Assembly (NCBI GenBank): GCA_963720515.1
Contig: OY970397.1
Location: forward strand, 1-64,000
From: G963720515 sp963720515
GTDB lineage: Bacteria > Actinomycetota > Thermoleophilia > Gaiellales > Gaiellaceae
Reading direction: 5' to 3'
Length of the DNA stretch: 64,000 nt
Shown here: piece after piece, positions 27,199 through 34,892 of the stretch
How positions within the stretch are numbered: position 1 is the stretch's first letter
Layout of the letters: each line of letters starts with the position of its first letter
Made by a program: the position numbers and the translations under genes
Notes under the pieces: generated by a model
The model's database searches: none
Seen by the model: the letters and a program-made list of their open reading frames with translations, nothing else
What the model was told of the DNA's origin: nothing

Positions 27199-27414
27199 GT
27201 GATCCCGTGGATCGTCTTTGCCCTGGTGGTCGTACCCTTGGTCGTCATCGCCTTCGTGGCCGCGCGTCGCAGAGCGGTCGCCGGTGAGCGTCCCGCGCTC
27301 GAAGACGCGCAAGCAAGAGCGAAAACGGAGCAGGAATTCGCCGAGGCGGAAGCCTACGAGGCGAAGTGGCGTGAGGAGGACAAGGAGAGGTACCACCAGG
27401 AGCGGTTCCCGTAG
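27199..27414 (+). CDS. Small single-pass membrane protein of unknown function
   Basis: 71 residues from a GTG. An N-terminal TM helix (IPWIVFALVVVPLVVIAFVA) is followed by a basic stop-transfer (ARRR) and a highly charged helical tail rich in Glu, Ala and Lys. Third codon positions are GC-rich as in real genes here. It lies in the tRNA-bracketed cassette, convergent with the metallo-beta-lactamase-like gene. A T run at 27440-27445 may mark a weak terminator. The function is unknown. Confidence 0.5.
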   Translation: MIPWIVFALVVVPLVVIAFVAARRRAVAGERPALEDAQARAKTEQEFAEAEAYEAKWREEDKERYHQERFP

Positions 27415-27481
27415 GCGTGCCCGGCCGGTGATCGCGGTTTTTTGACGCGCACTGGCGGGCTGGACAGGGCCGCGGGGTTAG

Positions 27482-28168
27482 TCAGGCGGACGCGGCGCTG
27501 CGCCGATTCCACGGCTTCGAGCGCAGCGCGGAGGCGAGCTTCGCGCGTCCGTCGCCGAGCACGGGGGCACCGTGGGTGACGAGCACCCGCTCTGGGTGAA
27601 GGTCGAGCAGCGGCTTCAGCGTCGGGATGAAGCGCTCGCGGTACCAGCGCGTGCGCTGCTCGCTTTCGAGGTCATTCTCCCAGACCCGCAGCCGATCGCC
27701 GGTCTCGATCACCGCGTCGCCGAAGGCGAGCGCCTTGTGCGAGGGGATCCAGAGCGGCTGCTCCTGCCGACGTGGGCTGCCGATCGCGTGGGCGCGAACG
27801 CCGGCCGGAAGCTCGGTCTCGGGGGTGATCGGGTGGAAGCCGGCGCGCTTGGTGAGGCGGCTCGCACAGGCCTCGTGTCCCCAGATCGTGCAGCGCTTGC
27901 CGTGCTTTCTGCGCAGACGCTCCGCGTCGCGCACGTGGTATGGAACCGTGATCAGCACCGCGATCCCGTCCTCATCCCCCTGGGCATCCACCAACTCGTG
28001 GACTGGCGCCGGGTCGGCTGGAAGCAACGGGTCGATCAGCAGCAGCTCGGCGTCGCTCTTCACGGCAAAGCAGGCAACCTCGTCCCCGAACCCGGACGGG
28101 TGCCACTCGGGGTGACGTGCCGTCCAGCGCCAGATGCCGTCTTCGATTGGATCGAGAGTCTCAGCCAT
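27482..28168 (-). CDS. Degenerate metallo-beta-lactamase-fold protein
   Basis: 228 residues; the ATG at 28168 has an excellent AAAAGGAG site 6 nt upstream. The order of elements fits an MBL fold: FAVKSDAELLLIDPLLP, then ITVPYHVRDAERL where HxHxDH is expected, then KALAFGDAVI and VLVTHGAPVLGDG. Only single histidines remain at the metal positions, so classical di-zinc hydrolysis is unlikely. The protein may be a binding or regulatory relative. Upstream, 55-87 nt before the ATG, lies the tRNA-Gly fragment, so its promoter region is the right-hand junction of the cassette. Confidence 0.65.
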   Translation of the reverse strand: MAETLDPIEDGIWRWTARHPEWHPSGFGDEVACFAVKSDAELLLIDPLLPADPAPVHELVDAQGDEDGIAVLITVPYHVRDAERLRRKHGKRCTIWGHEACASRLTKRAGFHPITPETELPAGVRAHAIGSPRRQEQPLWIPSHKALAFGDAVIETGDRLRVWENDLESEQRTRWYRERFIPTLKPLLDLHPERVLVTHGAPVLGDGRAKLASALRSKPWNRRSAASA

Positions 28169-28222
28169 CCGTGCTCCTTTTCGCTGAAGGCGGATCGTAC
28201 GACCTTGGTCGGAGTCAGCTCG

Positions 28223-28255
28223 ATGTCGCCGGTTCGAGCCCGGTCGCCCGCTTTC
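28223..28255 (+). repeat. Direct repeat copy 2 (orphan tRNA-Gly 3' fragment), att-like
   Basis: An exact 33 nt match to 26887-26919. It is preceded by GTCAGC, matching the tRNA 5' anticodon stem with the loop region missing. No tRNA 5' half is present, so this is a fragment, not a gene. Confidence 0.8.
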
Positions 28256-28316
28256 TCCCGGCAGCGCGCTAACGCGGTCGCAACTCTCGACCGCCCCCAA
28301 CGTCTTTACCCTTGGG

Positions 28317-29417
28317 GTGAAGCCTGTGCGCGGGAAGTTCAGCCGAGAGCGGTTCCTTGCGGGCGCGGTCCCGGCGCTCGCCTCCTTGCCGTTGGCGAAA
28401 TCGATGTTCGGCCAGGGCGACCACGCCGGGATGATGGAGATGGGCACCATGCCGACCGGCCACTCGGACGAGTCGGTCACCGGCCGTGTCCTCGCCGCCC
28501 GGGAGGAGGAGCTCCATCTCCTCGTCCCGCCGCGCGCAAAGCCGCACGACAAGGGCCGAATCCGTGAGTTCGAGATCACCGCGACCGAGCGGAAGGTCGA
28601 GCTCATGAAGGACGTCACGTTCGACGCCTGGACGTACAACGACAGCGTTCCGGGGCCGATCTTCCGGCTGACGCAGGACGACCTCATGCGCGTCGCCTTC
28701 TCGAACGAGACGTCGCACCCGCACTCGATCCACTTCCACGGGACGCACCCCGCGAGCGAAGACGGGTCGCTGCGCCCCGTCGGCGCCGGCGCCTACACGG
28801 TTTACGAGATGCGCGCGCGTCCGTACGGCCTGCATCTCTATCACTGCCACACCATGCCGCTCGCGGCGCACATCGCCCACGGCCTCTACGGCGCGTTCAT
28901 CGTCGACCCGCCGACGCCGCGCCCGCTCGCGCAGGAGCTCGTGCTGATCATGAGCGGCTTCGACCTGGACGGCGACGGCAAGAACGACCTCTACGCCTTC
29001 AACGGCCGGCCGTACCAGTACGAGCAGCGGCCGATCCAGGTGCGCCGCTCCCGCCCCGTGCGGATCTACCTCGCGAACGTGACCGAGTACGACCCGGTCG
29101 CGTCGTTCCACCTCCACGGCGCGATGTTCAAGCTCTTCCGAACCGGGACGACCGACCACTTCGAATACACGGACACCGCCACGCTCGCACAGGGCGAGCG
29201 GGCGATCCTCGAGATCGACTTCGAAGACCGCGGCCTGTTCATGTTCCACGCACACCAGTCGCACCTCGCCGACAAGGGCCTCGTCGGCTGGTTCCAGGTC
29301 GTCGACGGCGACGAGCCGGCGGCGGTCGCCGGCCCCGGCGGGCTCTACCAGGACGAGTTCACCGACTGCACCCCCTGCCTCGGCGACCTGGGCGCCAAGG
29401 CGCTCCTGAAGTACTAG
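28317..29417 (+). CDS. Multicopper oxidase, two cupredoxin domains
   Basis: 366 residues from a GTG. The N-terminus (RERFLAGAVPALASLPLAKS) is a possible export signal, followed by a Met/His-rich segment (HAGMMEMGTMPTGH). Copper-ligand clusters are HSIHFHGTH (about 140-148), HLYHCHTMPLAAHIAHG (about 175-192), SFHLHGAMF (about 263-271) and FMFHAHQSHLADKG (about 308-321). This is the two-domain pattern of small laccases and nitrite-reductase-like oxidases. The substrate is probably Cu(I), phenol or metal ion outside the membrane. The next gene (dipZ-like) begins 7 nt later, so the two are likely cotranscribed. Confidence 0.9.
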   Translation: MKPVRGKFSRERFLAGAVPALASLPLAKSMFGQGDHAGMMEMGTMPTGHSDESVTGRVLAAREEELHLLVPPRAKPHDKGRIREFEITATERKVELMKDVTFDAWTYNDSVPGPIFRLTQDDLMRVAFSNETSHPHSIHFHGTHPASEDGSLRPVGAGAYTVYEMRARPYGLHLYHCHTMPLAAHIAHGLYGAFIVDPPTPRPLAQELVLIMSGFDLDGDGKNDLYAFNGRPYQYEQRPIQVRRSRPVRIYLANVTEYDPVASFHLHGAMFKLFRTGTTDHFEYTDTATLAQGERAILEIDFEDRGLFMFHAHQSHLADKGLVGWFQVVDGDEPAAVAGPGGLYQDEFTDCTPCLGDLGAKALLKY

Positions 29418-29423
29418 GCCCCG

Positions 29424-31070
29424 ATGCTTCTGCTCGCAGCGGTCGCGTTCGTGGCCGGGATCGTGACGGCCCTCTCGCCTTGCGTCCTGCCCGTCTTGCC
29501 GGTCATCCTCGCCGGTGGCGTGACCGGGAGCGAGCGGCGCCCGTACGCGATCGTCGCCGGGCTCGTCGTCAGCTTCACGATCTTCACGCTCACGGCCGCG
29601 GCGGTGCTCTCCGCGCTCGGGCTGCCGGACGACCTCCTGCGAAACATCGCGATCGTGGTCGTCGCGCTCGTCGGCGTCGCGCTCATCTGGCCGCGCCTCG
29701 GCCAGCTCCTCGAGCGGCCGTTCGCGCGGCTCTCGCGGCGCTCCTCGAGCGACCTGGGCGGCGGCTTCCTCCTCGGGTTGAGCCTCGGGCTCGTGTTCAC
29801 GCCGTGCGCCGGGCCCGTGATCGCCGCGGTCGCCGCCGTGGCCGCCACCGAGCGCTTCTCCGTGGACGCCGTGCTCGTGACGCTCTCCTACGCGCTCGGC
29901 GCCGGGCTCGTCCTCCTCGGCTTCGTGATCGCCGGCCGGCGCGGGCTCGCGCTGCCGCGGTTCCGCCGCGCGGCCCCGGCCATCCGCCGCGGGCTCGGCG
30001 TCGCGGTGATCGCGGTCGCCGTCCTCATGGCGCTCGGCGTCGACACCGAGCTCCGCACCCGGGTCCCCGACTACACGCGCACGCTGCAGAAGCTCGAGAC
30101 CTCGAGCGCCGTCCAGGGCCGGCTCGACAACCTCGTGCAGGCGCGCAAGAGCCTGATCACCAAGGAGTCCACGCTCGAGGACTTCGGCGTCGCGCCCGAC
30201 TTCGCCGGGATCACCGGCTGGATCAACTCGAAGCCGCTCACGCTCGAGAAGCTCCGCGGGAAGGTCGTCGTCCTCGATTTCTGGACGTACTCGTGCATCA
30301 ACTGCCTGCGCACGCTCCCGTACCTCGAGCGCTGGGACGAGACGTACCGCGACAAGGGGCTCGTGATCGTCGGCGTCCACACGCCCGAGTTCGCGTTCGA
30401 GCGGGTGCCGTCGAACGTCGAGCGGGCGGTCAAGCAGCTCGGGGTCAAGTACCCGGTCGCGCTCGATCCGGACTACGGCACGTGGAACGCGTGGGGCAAC
30501 CGCTACTGGCCCGCGAAGTACTTCATCGACCGGCGCGGGCACCTGCGCTACGGGCACTTCGGCGAGGGCCAGTACGAGGAGAGCGAGGCCGTCATCCGCG
30601 ACCTGCTCGCGGAGCCGGGGCTCCCGAAGCCCGTGTCCGGCTCCGTGTCCGCGGCGACGGCAGAGGGGGTCGAGACGCCTGAGACCTACATCGGCTACGA
30701 GCGGATCGAGCGGTTCTACGGCGGCGAGATCGTCCGCGACAAGTTGGCGAACTACGGGTTCCCGAAGGCGCTGCCGCCGAACGGCCTCGCCTACTCGGGC
30801 GCGTGGAAGATCGAGGGCGAGCGCGGCGTCGCGGGCGCGGACGCGCGCCTCCGGCTCGCCTACCACGCCCGCAGCGTGAACCTGGTGCTCGGGACGAGCG
30901 GCCCGCCGCGCACCGTGGACGTCTACGTCGACGGGAAGAAGGTGAAGACGGTGACCGTCACCGCCGACGACCTCTACCCGCTCGCCGACCTCCCCGGCCC
31001 CGCCGCCGACCACCTGCTCGAGCTGCGCCTCTCACCCGGCACCGAGGCGTACGCGTTCACGTTCGGCTAG
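29424..31070 (+). CDS. DipZ-like protein: CcdA membrane domain fused to thioredoxin and C-terminal domain
   Basis: 548 residues. Six TM helices (about 1-205) carry the CcdA/DsbD cysteines in TALSPCVLPVLP and VFTPCAGPVIA. A TlpA-like thioredoxin domain (about 255-395) has C291-I-N-C294 in FWTYSCINCLRTLPYL. A C-terminal beta-rich domain (about 410-548) resembles the carbohydrate-binding-like domain of mycobacterial DipZ. It moves electrons from cytoplasmic thioredoxin to the exported thioredoxin domain. Its position directly after a multicopper oxidase suggests it keeps exported cysteines or copper sites reduced. Confidence 0.92.
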   Translation: MLLLAAVAFVAGIVTALSPCVLPVLPVILAGGVTGSERRPYAIVAGLVVSFTIFTLTAAAVLSALGLPDDLLRNIAIVVVALVGVALIWPRLGQLLERPFARLSRRSSSDLGGGFLLGLSLGLVFTPCAGPVIAAVAAVAATERFSVDAVLVTLSYALGAGLVLLGFVIAGRRGLALPRFRRAAPAIRRGLGVAVIAVAVLMALGVDTELRTRVPDYTRTLQKLETSSAVQGRLDNLVQARKSLITKESTLEDFGVAPDFAGITGWINSKPLTLEKLRGKVVVLDFWTYSCINCLRTLPYLERWDETYRDKGLVIVGVHTPEFAFERVPSNVERAVKQLGVKYPVALDPDYGTWNAWGNRYWPAKYFIDRRGHLRYGHFGEGQYEESEAVIRDLLAEPGLPKPVSGSVSAATAEGVETPETYIGYERIERFYGGEIVRDKLANYGFPKALPPNGLAYSGAWKIEGERGVAGADARLRLAYHARSVNLVLGTSGPPRTVDVYVDGKKVKTVTVTADDLYPLADLPGPAADHLLELRLSPGTEAYAFTFG

Positions 31071-31109
31071 GCCAGTCAGCGTCCGGCCCAATGGGGAAAC
31101 TTTCGCCCG

Positions 31110-32180
31110 ATGGCCCCGGTAGCCGAACGCGTCGTCACGTTCCGTCCGCGCACGATCCTCGTCGCGCTCGGGCTGGTCATCCTCGTCGTGGCGTTCCTCG
31201 CGCTCGTCTACCTCGCGTGGCACATCATCACGTGGATCCTGATCGCGGCCTTCCTCGCGGTGGCGCTCAATCCCGCGGTCGAGTTCCTGACCCACCGCGG
31301 GATCGGGCGAGGGCCCGCCGCCGCGCTTGTCTTCATCGCGGCGCTCCTGGTGATCGCGGGCCTCGCGTTCCTCGTCATCCCGCCGCTCGTGAGCCAGATC
31401 CGCGACTTCGTGAACGCCGTCCCCGGCTTCCTGGACGACCTGACCAAGGGCCGTGGGCCGATCGGCTTCCTCGAGCGTGACTACCACATCGTCGAACGCG
31501 CCCGCGCAGCGATCGAGGAGCGCGGGCTCGGCAGCCTCCTCGGCGTGACCGAGCCCGCCGTGGCGGTGGCGAAGGGCGTCGCGACCGCGGTCGTCGGGGT
31601 CGTGACCGTTTCCTTCCTGACGTTCTTCATGCTCCTCGAGGGGCCGAACACGGTCGAGCGCTTCCTCGGTGCGCTGCCGAAGGAAACCTCCGAGCGGTGG
31701 CGCCGGGTCGGCGGCGAGATCTACAGGACGATCGGCGGCTACGTGACCGGCAACCTGGTCATCAGCTTCATCGCCGGCGTGGCGTCGGCCGCCGTGCTCT
31801 TCGCCGTCGGGAGCTCGTACGCGGTCGTCCTCGGCCTGGTCGTCGCGATCTTCGACCTGGTGCCGCTCGCGGGCGCGACGATCGCGGCCGTGCTCGTCGC
31901 GCTGGTCGTCGTGGTCGAGCTCGGCTGGATCCAGGCGGTCATCGTCGTCGCGTTCTTCATCGTCTACCAGCAGCTCGAGAACCACGTCCTCCAGCCGCTC
32001 ATCTACGGCCGGACGGTGCAGCTCTCCCCGCTCGCCGTGCTGATCTCCGTGCTGATCGGGGCGGAGCTCGCAGGCGTGCTCGGCGCGCTCGCGGCGATCC
32101 CGGTCGCGGGGACGCTCATCGCGATCGGGCGCGAGGTGCTCGACTACATGCGGACGAAGGGCGCGCCGGAGGCGATCTAG
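31110..32180 (+). CDS. AI-2E family (PerM/TqsA-like) transporter
   Basis: 356 residues with seven to eight TM helices. Hallmarks are the N-terminal pair of helices with AFLAVALNPAVEFLTHRG, a central extramembrane domain (about 85-145), and the C-terminal block FDLVPLAGATIAAV...QQLENHVLQPLIYGRTVQLSP. The family exports small molecules or ions such as AI-2 or sodium; the substrate here is unknown. The stop interlocks with that of the RTX-like gene (CTAG). Confidence 0.88.
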   Translation: MAPVAERVVTFRPRTILVALGLVILVVAFLALVYLAWHIITWILIAAFLAVALNPAVEFLTHRGIGRGPAAALVFIAALLVIAGLAFLVIPPLVSQIRDFVNAVPGFLDDLTKGRGPIGFLERDYHIVERARAAIEERGLGSLLGVTEPAVAVAKGVATAVVGVVTVSFLTFFMLLEGPNTVERFLGALPKETSERWRRVGGEIYRTIGGYVTGNLVISFIAGVASAAVLFAVGSSYAVVLGLVVAIFDLVPLAGATIAAVLVALVVVVELGWIQAVIVVAFFIVYQQLENHVLQPLIYGRTVQLSPLAVLISVLIGAELAGVLGALAAIPVAGTLIAIGREVLDYMRTKGAPEAI

Positions 32181-32596
32181 CCGTTCAGGAAGTGCTCGAT
32201 GCCGTGCGTGTAGTCGAGCCCCGGGTTCCGCCTCGCCCGGTCGTAACCTGTCCCGCCGTACATGTGGTCGTGCGTCCCGTCGTATCCGTAGAGCGTGTCG
32301 TTCCCGGGGCCGCCGAGCATCGCGTCGCGGCCGGAGTCGCCCTGGATGATGTCGTTGCCGGGCCCGCCGCGGATGATGTCGTCCCCGCCGAGGCCCGCGA
32401 TCGTGTCGTTGCCGCCGAGCCCGCAGATGACGTCCCGGCCGCCGGTGCCGAGGAGGCCGTCGGCGCCGCTCGTGCCCGTGATCGTGCACGCCTTCCACGG
32501 GTTCACCTGGTGCGCGTGCGCGACGAGCGGGACCCACGCGATGGTGAGTGCAGCGGCGATGAATGTGAGGCCCGACAGCAGTACCCGAAGTCGCAT
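32177..32596 (-). CDS. Secreted RTX-like calcium-binding repeat protein
   Basis: 139 residues: signal peptide (about 1-28, ending AHAHQ) and then about six glycine/aspartate nonapeptide repeats (GLGGNDTIA, GLGGDDIIR, GGPGNDIIQ, GGPGNDTLY). Such repeats form a parallel beta-roll that folds on binding calcium outside the cell. There is no catalytic domain, so it is a minimal repeat protein. It is divergent from the papain-like gene and convergent with the AI-2E gene. Confidence 0.82.
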   Translation of the reverse strand: MRLRVLLSGLTFIAAALTIAWVPLVAHAHQVNPWKACTITGTSGADGLLGTGGRDVICGLGGNDTIAGLGGDDIIRGGPGNDIIQGDSGRDAMLGGPGNDTLYGYDGTHDHMYGGTGYDRARRNPGLDYTHGIEHFLNG

Positions 32597-32733
32597 CCGA
32601 CGCTCCTAGTCGTCCGGTGCCGCAGCCGTTCCCCCAAAGATCGGTCGTGGAGCGGGGTCCGGCGATCCCTCGAAGGGCGTCCCCCGAACGAGCCGACTTG
32701 CCCGAAACGGCCGGGCATGAGACGATCGCAGCG

Positions 32734-33567
32734 ATGGCGAGGCCGCGTCGCCAAAAGGCAAAGCCCAAGCGCCCGGTGCGCCAAAAGCGCATCCTGAACT
32801 GCCTGCCGTCGCCGGAGCAGGACAAGGACTGGATCCTCGAGACCGCCGAGGCCGCCGGCATGGCCGAGGCCGGCCCGCCGATCCCCGCGTCGAAGGATCT
32901 CCGCGACGCCACGTGGTGGAAGATCGCCGACCAGGGCTCGACCGGATCGTGCGTCGGCTGGTCGTCCACGGACGGCGTGATCCGCTGGCACCTCGTGAAG
33001 GCCGGCCGGCTGGCAAAGAGCGAGCTGCTGTCGCCGCGCTTCACGTGGATGGCGTCGAAGGAGATCGACGAGTTCGACGACCAGCCGACGACGTTCATCG
33101 AGTCCGCCGGGACGAGTCTCAAGTCCGCGCTCGACGTCGCGCGCAAGTTCGGCATCGTGCGCGACTCCGTGCTCCCGTTCGGCTCCGCGAAGCTCTACTC
33201 GGGCACCGTCCAGGCCTTCTACGCCACCGCGGCCGGGTTCAAGATCGCCGCGTACTTCAACCTCTCGCTGAACAAGGGCCACTCGGTCACCGACTGGCGC
33301 TCCTGGCTCGCGACGAAGGGGCCGATCCTCACGCGCCTCGACGTCGACCGCACGTGGGACCAGGCCGCGGCGAACAAGGGCAACATGGACCTCTACAAGA
33401 AGGACACGCGCCGCGGCGGCCACGCGGTCTGCCTCGTCGGCTACACCAAGGACCGCTTCATCGTGCGAAACAGCTGGGGCACGACGTGGGGCGACAAGGG
33501 CTTCGGCTATGCCCTCGACGCCTACGCGAAGGAAGCGTTCACCGAGGCGTACGGCATCTCGCTCTAA
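32734..33567 (+). CDS. Papain-like (C1A) cysteine protease without signal peptide
   Basis: 277 residues from ATG 32734; an upstream in-frame ATG at 32617 covers non-coding-looking sequence. Active-site segments are in papain order: DQGSTGSCVGWSS (catalytic Cys, oxyanion Gln), GGHAVCLVGYT (His) and IVRNSWGTTWGDKGFGY (Asn). The N-terminus is very basic (ARPRRQKAKPKRPVRQKR), not a signal peptide, and the usual long inhibitory propeptide is absent. The gene ends at a perfect 13 bp hairpin terminator. Confidence 0.88.
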   Translation: MARPRRQKAKPKRPVRQKRILNCLPSPEQDKDWILETAEAAGMAEAGPPIPASKDLRDATWWKIADQGSTGSCVGWSSTDGVIRWHLVKAGRLAKSELLSPRFTWMASKEIDEFDDQPTTFIESAGTSLKSALDVARKFGIVRDSVLPFGSAKLYSGTVQAFYATAAGFKIAAYFNLSLNKGHSVTDWRSWLATKGPILTRLDVDRTWDQAAANKGNMDLYKKDTRRGGHAVCLVGYTKDRFIVRNSWGTTWGDKGFGYALDAYAKEAFTEAYGISL

Positions 33568-33570
33568 CGC

Positions 33571-33600
33571 GGAAGAGGCTCGGAATGCCGAGCCTCTTCC
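33571..33600. terminator. Bidirectional hairpin terminator
   Basis: Perfect 13 bp arms (GGAAGAGGCTCGG and CCGAGCCTCTTCC) with a 4 nt loop, 3 nt after the protease stop and 27 nt beyond the stop of the convergent secreted-protein gene. Well placed to end both transcripts. Confidence 0.75.
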
Positions 33601-33627
33601 AACGCACCCCCATCCGCCACCGCGCGG

Positions 33628-34206
33628 CTACTGACTGGTGAACTCCACCAGGTCCGCGCAGAAGTCGCGCTGCGAGAGGTCGCTGTTCCCGGTCGAGGGG
33701 CGCACGATCCGGAACGAGTCGGGGACTTCGACGTCGTCGGTGGGGTCGCCGGGGGTGCCGTTGTAGTCGATGTCGAAGGCGAACCGGAGCTGGCCGGGGT
33801 CCTTGAGCACGAGCCTGCCATTGGTGTCGTAGAAGCGGGACCCACCGGAGGCGTACACGGTGATGGTGATGGTGCCGTCGCCGTTGTCGACGATGGTGTG
33901 GTCCCTGCTGTTCGCGGTGAACACGTTGGTGAAGGTGCCGGTGTTGTCCAGGTTGGTGGTCACCACGGAGCCGTGCACGTTCTCCCGGTAGTACGGGAAC
34001 GGCGACGAGCCGCGCTGGTTGAAGGTGAAGTTGACGTGGACGTCCACGGCGTCCTGGGCCAGGGTGCCGTCGCAGTCGTAGACGTCACCGGAGAAGACGT
34101 CGTGGAAGTGGCCTTTGTCGATTGGTGCGGCGGCGGCCGGTGTGCCGGCGAGCACGCTGCCCGTGATGGCCAGCCCGGCGATGAGTAGCGCGGAACGTCC
34201 CCTCAT
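33628..34206 (-). CDS. Secreted protein of unknown function, possibly acquired
   Basis: 192 residues from ATG 34206 with a strong AAGGAGG site 4-5 nt upstream. A clear signal peptide (about 1-27, ends AAAA-P) is followed by a beta-rich domain with NFTFNQRG, DNGDGTITITVYASG and FYDTNGRLVLKDPG. There are two cysteines in the mature chain (YDCDGTL and RDFCADL). Codon use differs from the neighbours: more GTG, CTG and ACC, and little of the CTC/GAG bias. This suggests transfer from another actinobacterium. It sits next to tRNA-Arg. No family recognised. Confidence 0.75.
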   Translation of the reverse strand: MRGRSALLIAGLAITGSVLAGTPAAAAPIDKGHFHDVFSGDVYDCDGTLAQDAVDVHVNFTFNQRGSSPFPYYRENVHGSVVTTNLDNTGTFTNVFTANSRDHTIVDNGDGTITITVYASGGSRFYDTNGRLVLKDPGQLRFAFDIDYNGTPGDPTDDVEVPDSFRIVRPSTGNSDLSQRDFCADLVEFTSQ

Positions 34207-34299
34207 GATCCCTCCTTGGTAGCCGCAGATCCGCCGACCATCCCAACAAGCACGGGTCGAGTCAAGTCCAGACTCAAGCCACGCAGGCTGAGCAAGAGA

Positions 34300-34321
34300 A
34301 AGCCCCGCGTGAGCGGGGCTT
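34300..34321 (-). terminator. Terminator after tRNA-Arg(TCT)
   Basis: 9 bp perfect arms (AAGCCCCGC and GCGGGGCTT) with a 4 nt loop. On the minus strand it is followed by TTCTCTTGC. It lies 8 nt beyond the 3' end of the tRNA. Confidence 0.7.
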
Positions 34322-34328
34322 GCCCGGT

Positions 34329-34401
34329 TGCGCCTGGGAGGATTCGAACCTCCGACCGGCGGATTAGAAGTCCGCTGCTCTGTCCTCTGAGCTACAGGCG
34401 C
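34329..34401 (-). tRNA. tRNA-Arg (anticodon TCT)
   Basis: 73 nt on the minus strand. Acceptor GCGCCTG pairs with CAGGCGC, discriminator A. The D-arm is GCTC..GAGC, the anticodon stem GCGGA/TCCGC holds loop CTTCTAA, and the T-loop is TTCGAAT. Confidence 0.96.
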
Positions 34402-34447
34402 GCACGCCGACCGTAGCACCGGCCTCGGTAGGATGAGCGTTCGCGCG

Positions 34448-34520
34448 GTGGCGGTAGCTCAGTTGGTAGAGCCCCGGGTTGTGGTCCCGGTGGTCGCGGG
34501 TTCGAATCCCGTCCGCCACC
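34448..34520 (+). tRNA. tRNA-His (anticodon GTG)
   Basis: 73 nt plus a G at 34447 that can pair with the C discriminator, the extra G-1 of histidine tRNAs. Acceptor GTGGCGG and CCGCCAC, anticodon stem CCGGG/CCCGG, loop TTGTGGT, T-loop TTCGAAT. Confidence 0.95.
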
Positions 34521-34568
34521 CTGTACCGCGCCCCCGGCGATCGTGCCGCGGGCGGGTACCGTTCGGGG

Positions 34569-34892
34569 GTGGCCGCACACGAGAGAACGTCCTCTGAGAG
34601 CGTTGTCGTCTTCGGCGAGGAGCTCACGTCGAAGCCGCCCCTCTCGCATCTGCTCGCCGATGTCGAGCGCCGGATGGACGACTTCCGGCGCCGGTACGGC
34701 GACGTGCTGCCCGCCGACGAGCGGTTCGAGCTGCTGAGCTCCGCGCTCGACGAACTCGACGCGGCGCTCGAGAGCGTTCGCGCGGCGCGCGAGCGGCTCG
34801 GCCGGATCGAGGCCCGGCTCGTGCACGCGTTCGACGTGTCGATGGCGCGTCTCCGCTCGGCCGAGCGGGAGCTCAACCCCGAGGCCGAGTGA
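34569..34892 (+). CDS. Small coiled-coil protein of unknown function
   Basis: 107 residues from GTG 34569. From about residue 25 onwards the chain is nearly all amphipathic helix (LADVERRMDDFRRRYGDV, LDELDAALESVRAARERL) with no TM segment. Its stop overlaps the start of the MFS gene (GTGA), so they are cotranscribed and probably coupled. No family recognised; a regulatory or scaffold role for the pump is only a guess. Confidence 0.6.
   Translation: MAAHERTSSESVVVFGEELTSKPPLSHLLADVERRMDDFRRRYGDVLPADERFELLSSALDELDAALESVRAARERLGRIEARLVHAFDVSMARLRSAERELNPEAE

Noticed and set aside
27034..27396. Minus-strand ORF in the tRNA-Gly cassette
   Set aside because: Antisense to the better supported small membrane gene; no motif and poor codon periodicity.
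28200..28260. Second tRNA-Gly gene
   Set aside because: Only the T-arm and acceptor 3' strand are present; D-arm and anticodon loop are missing, so it is a fragment.
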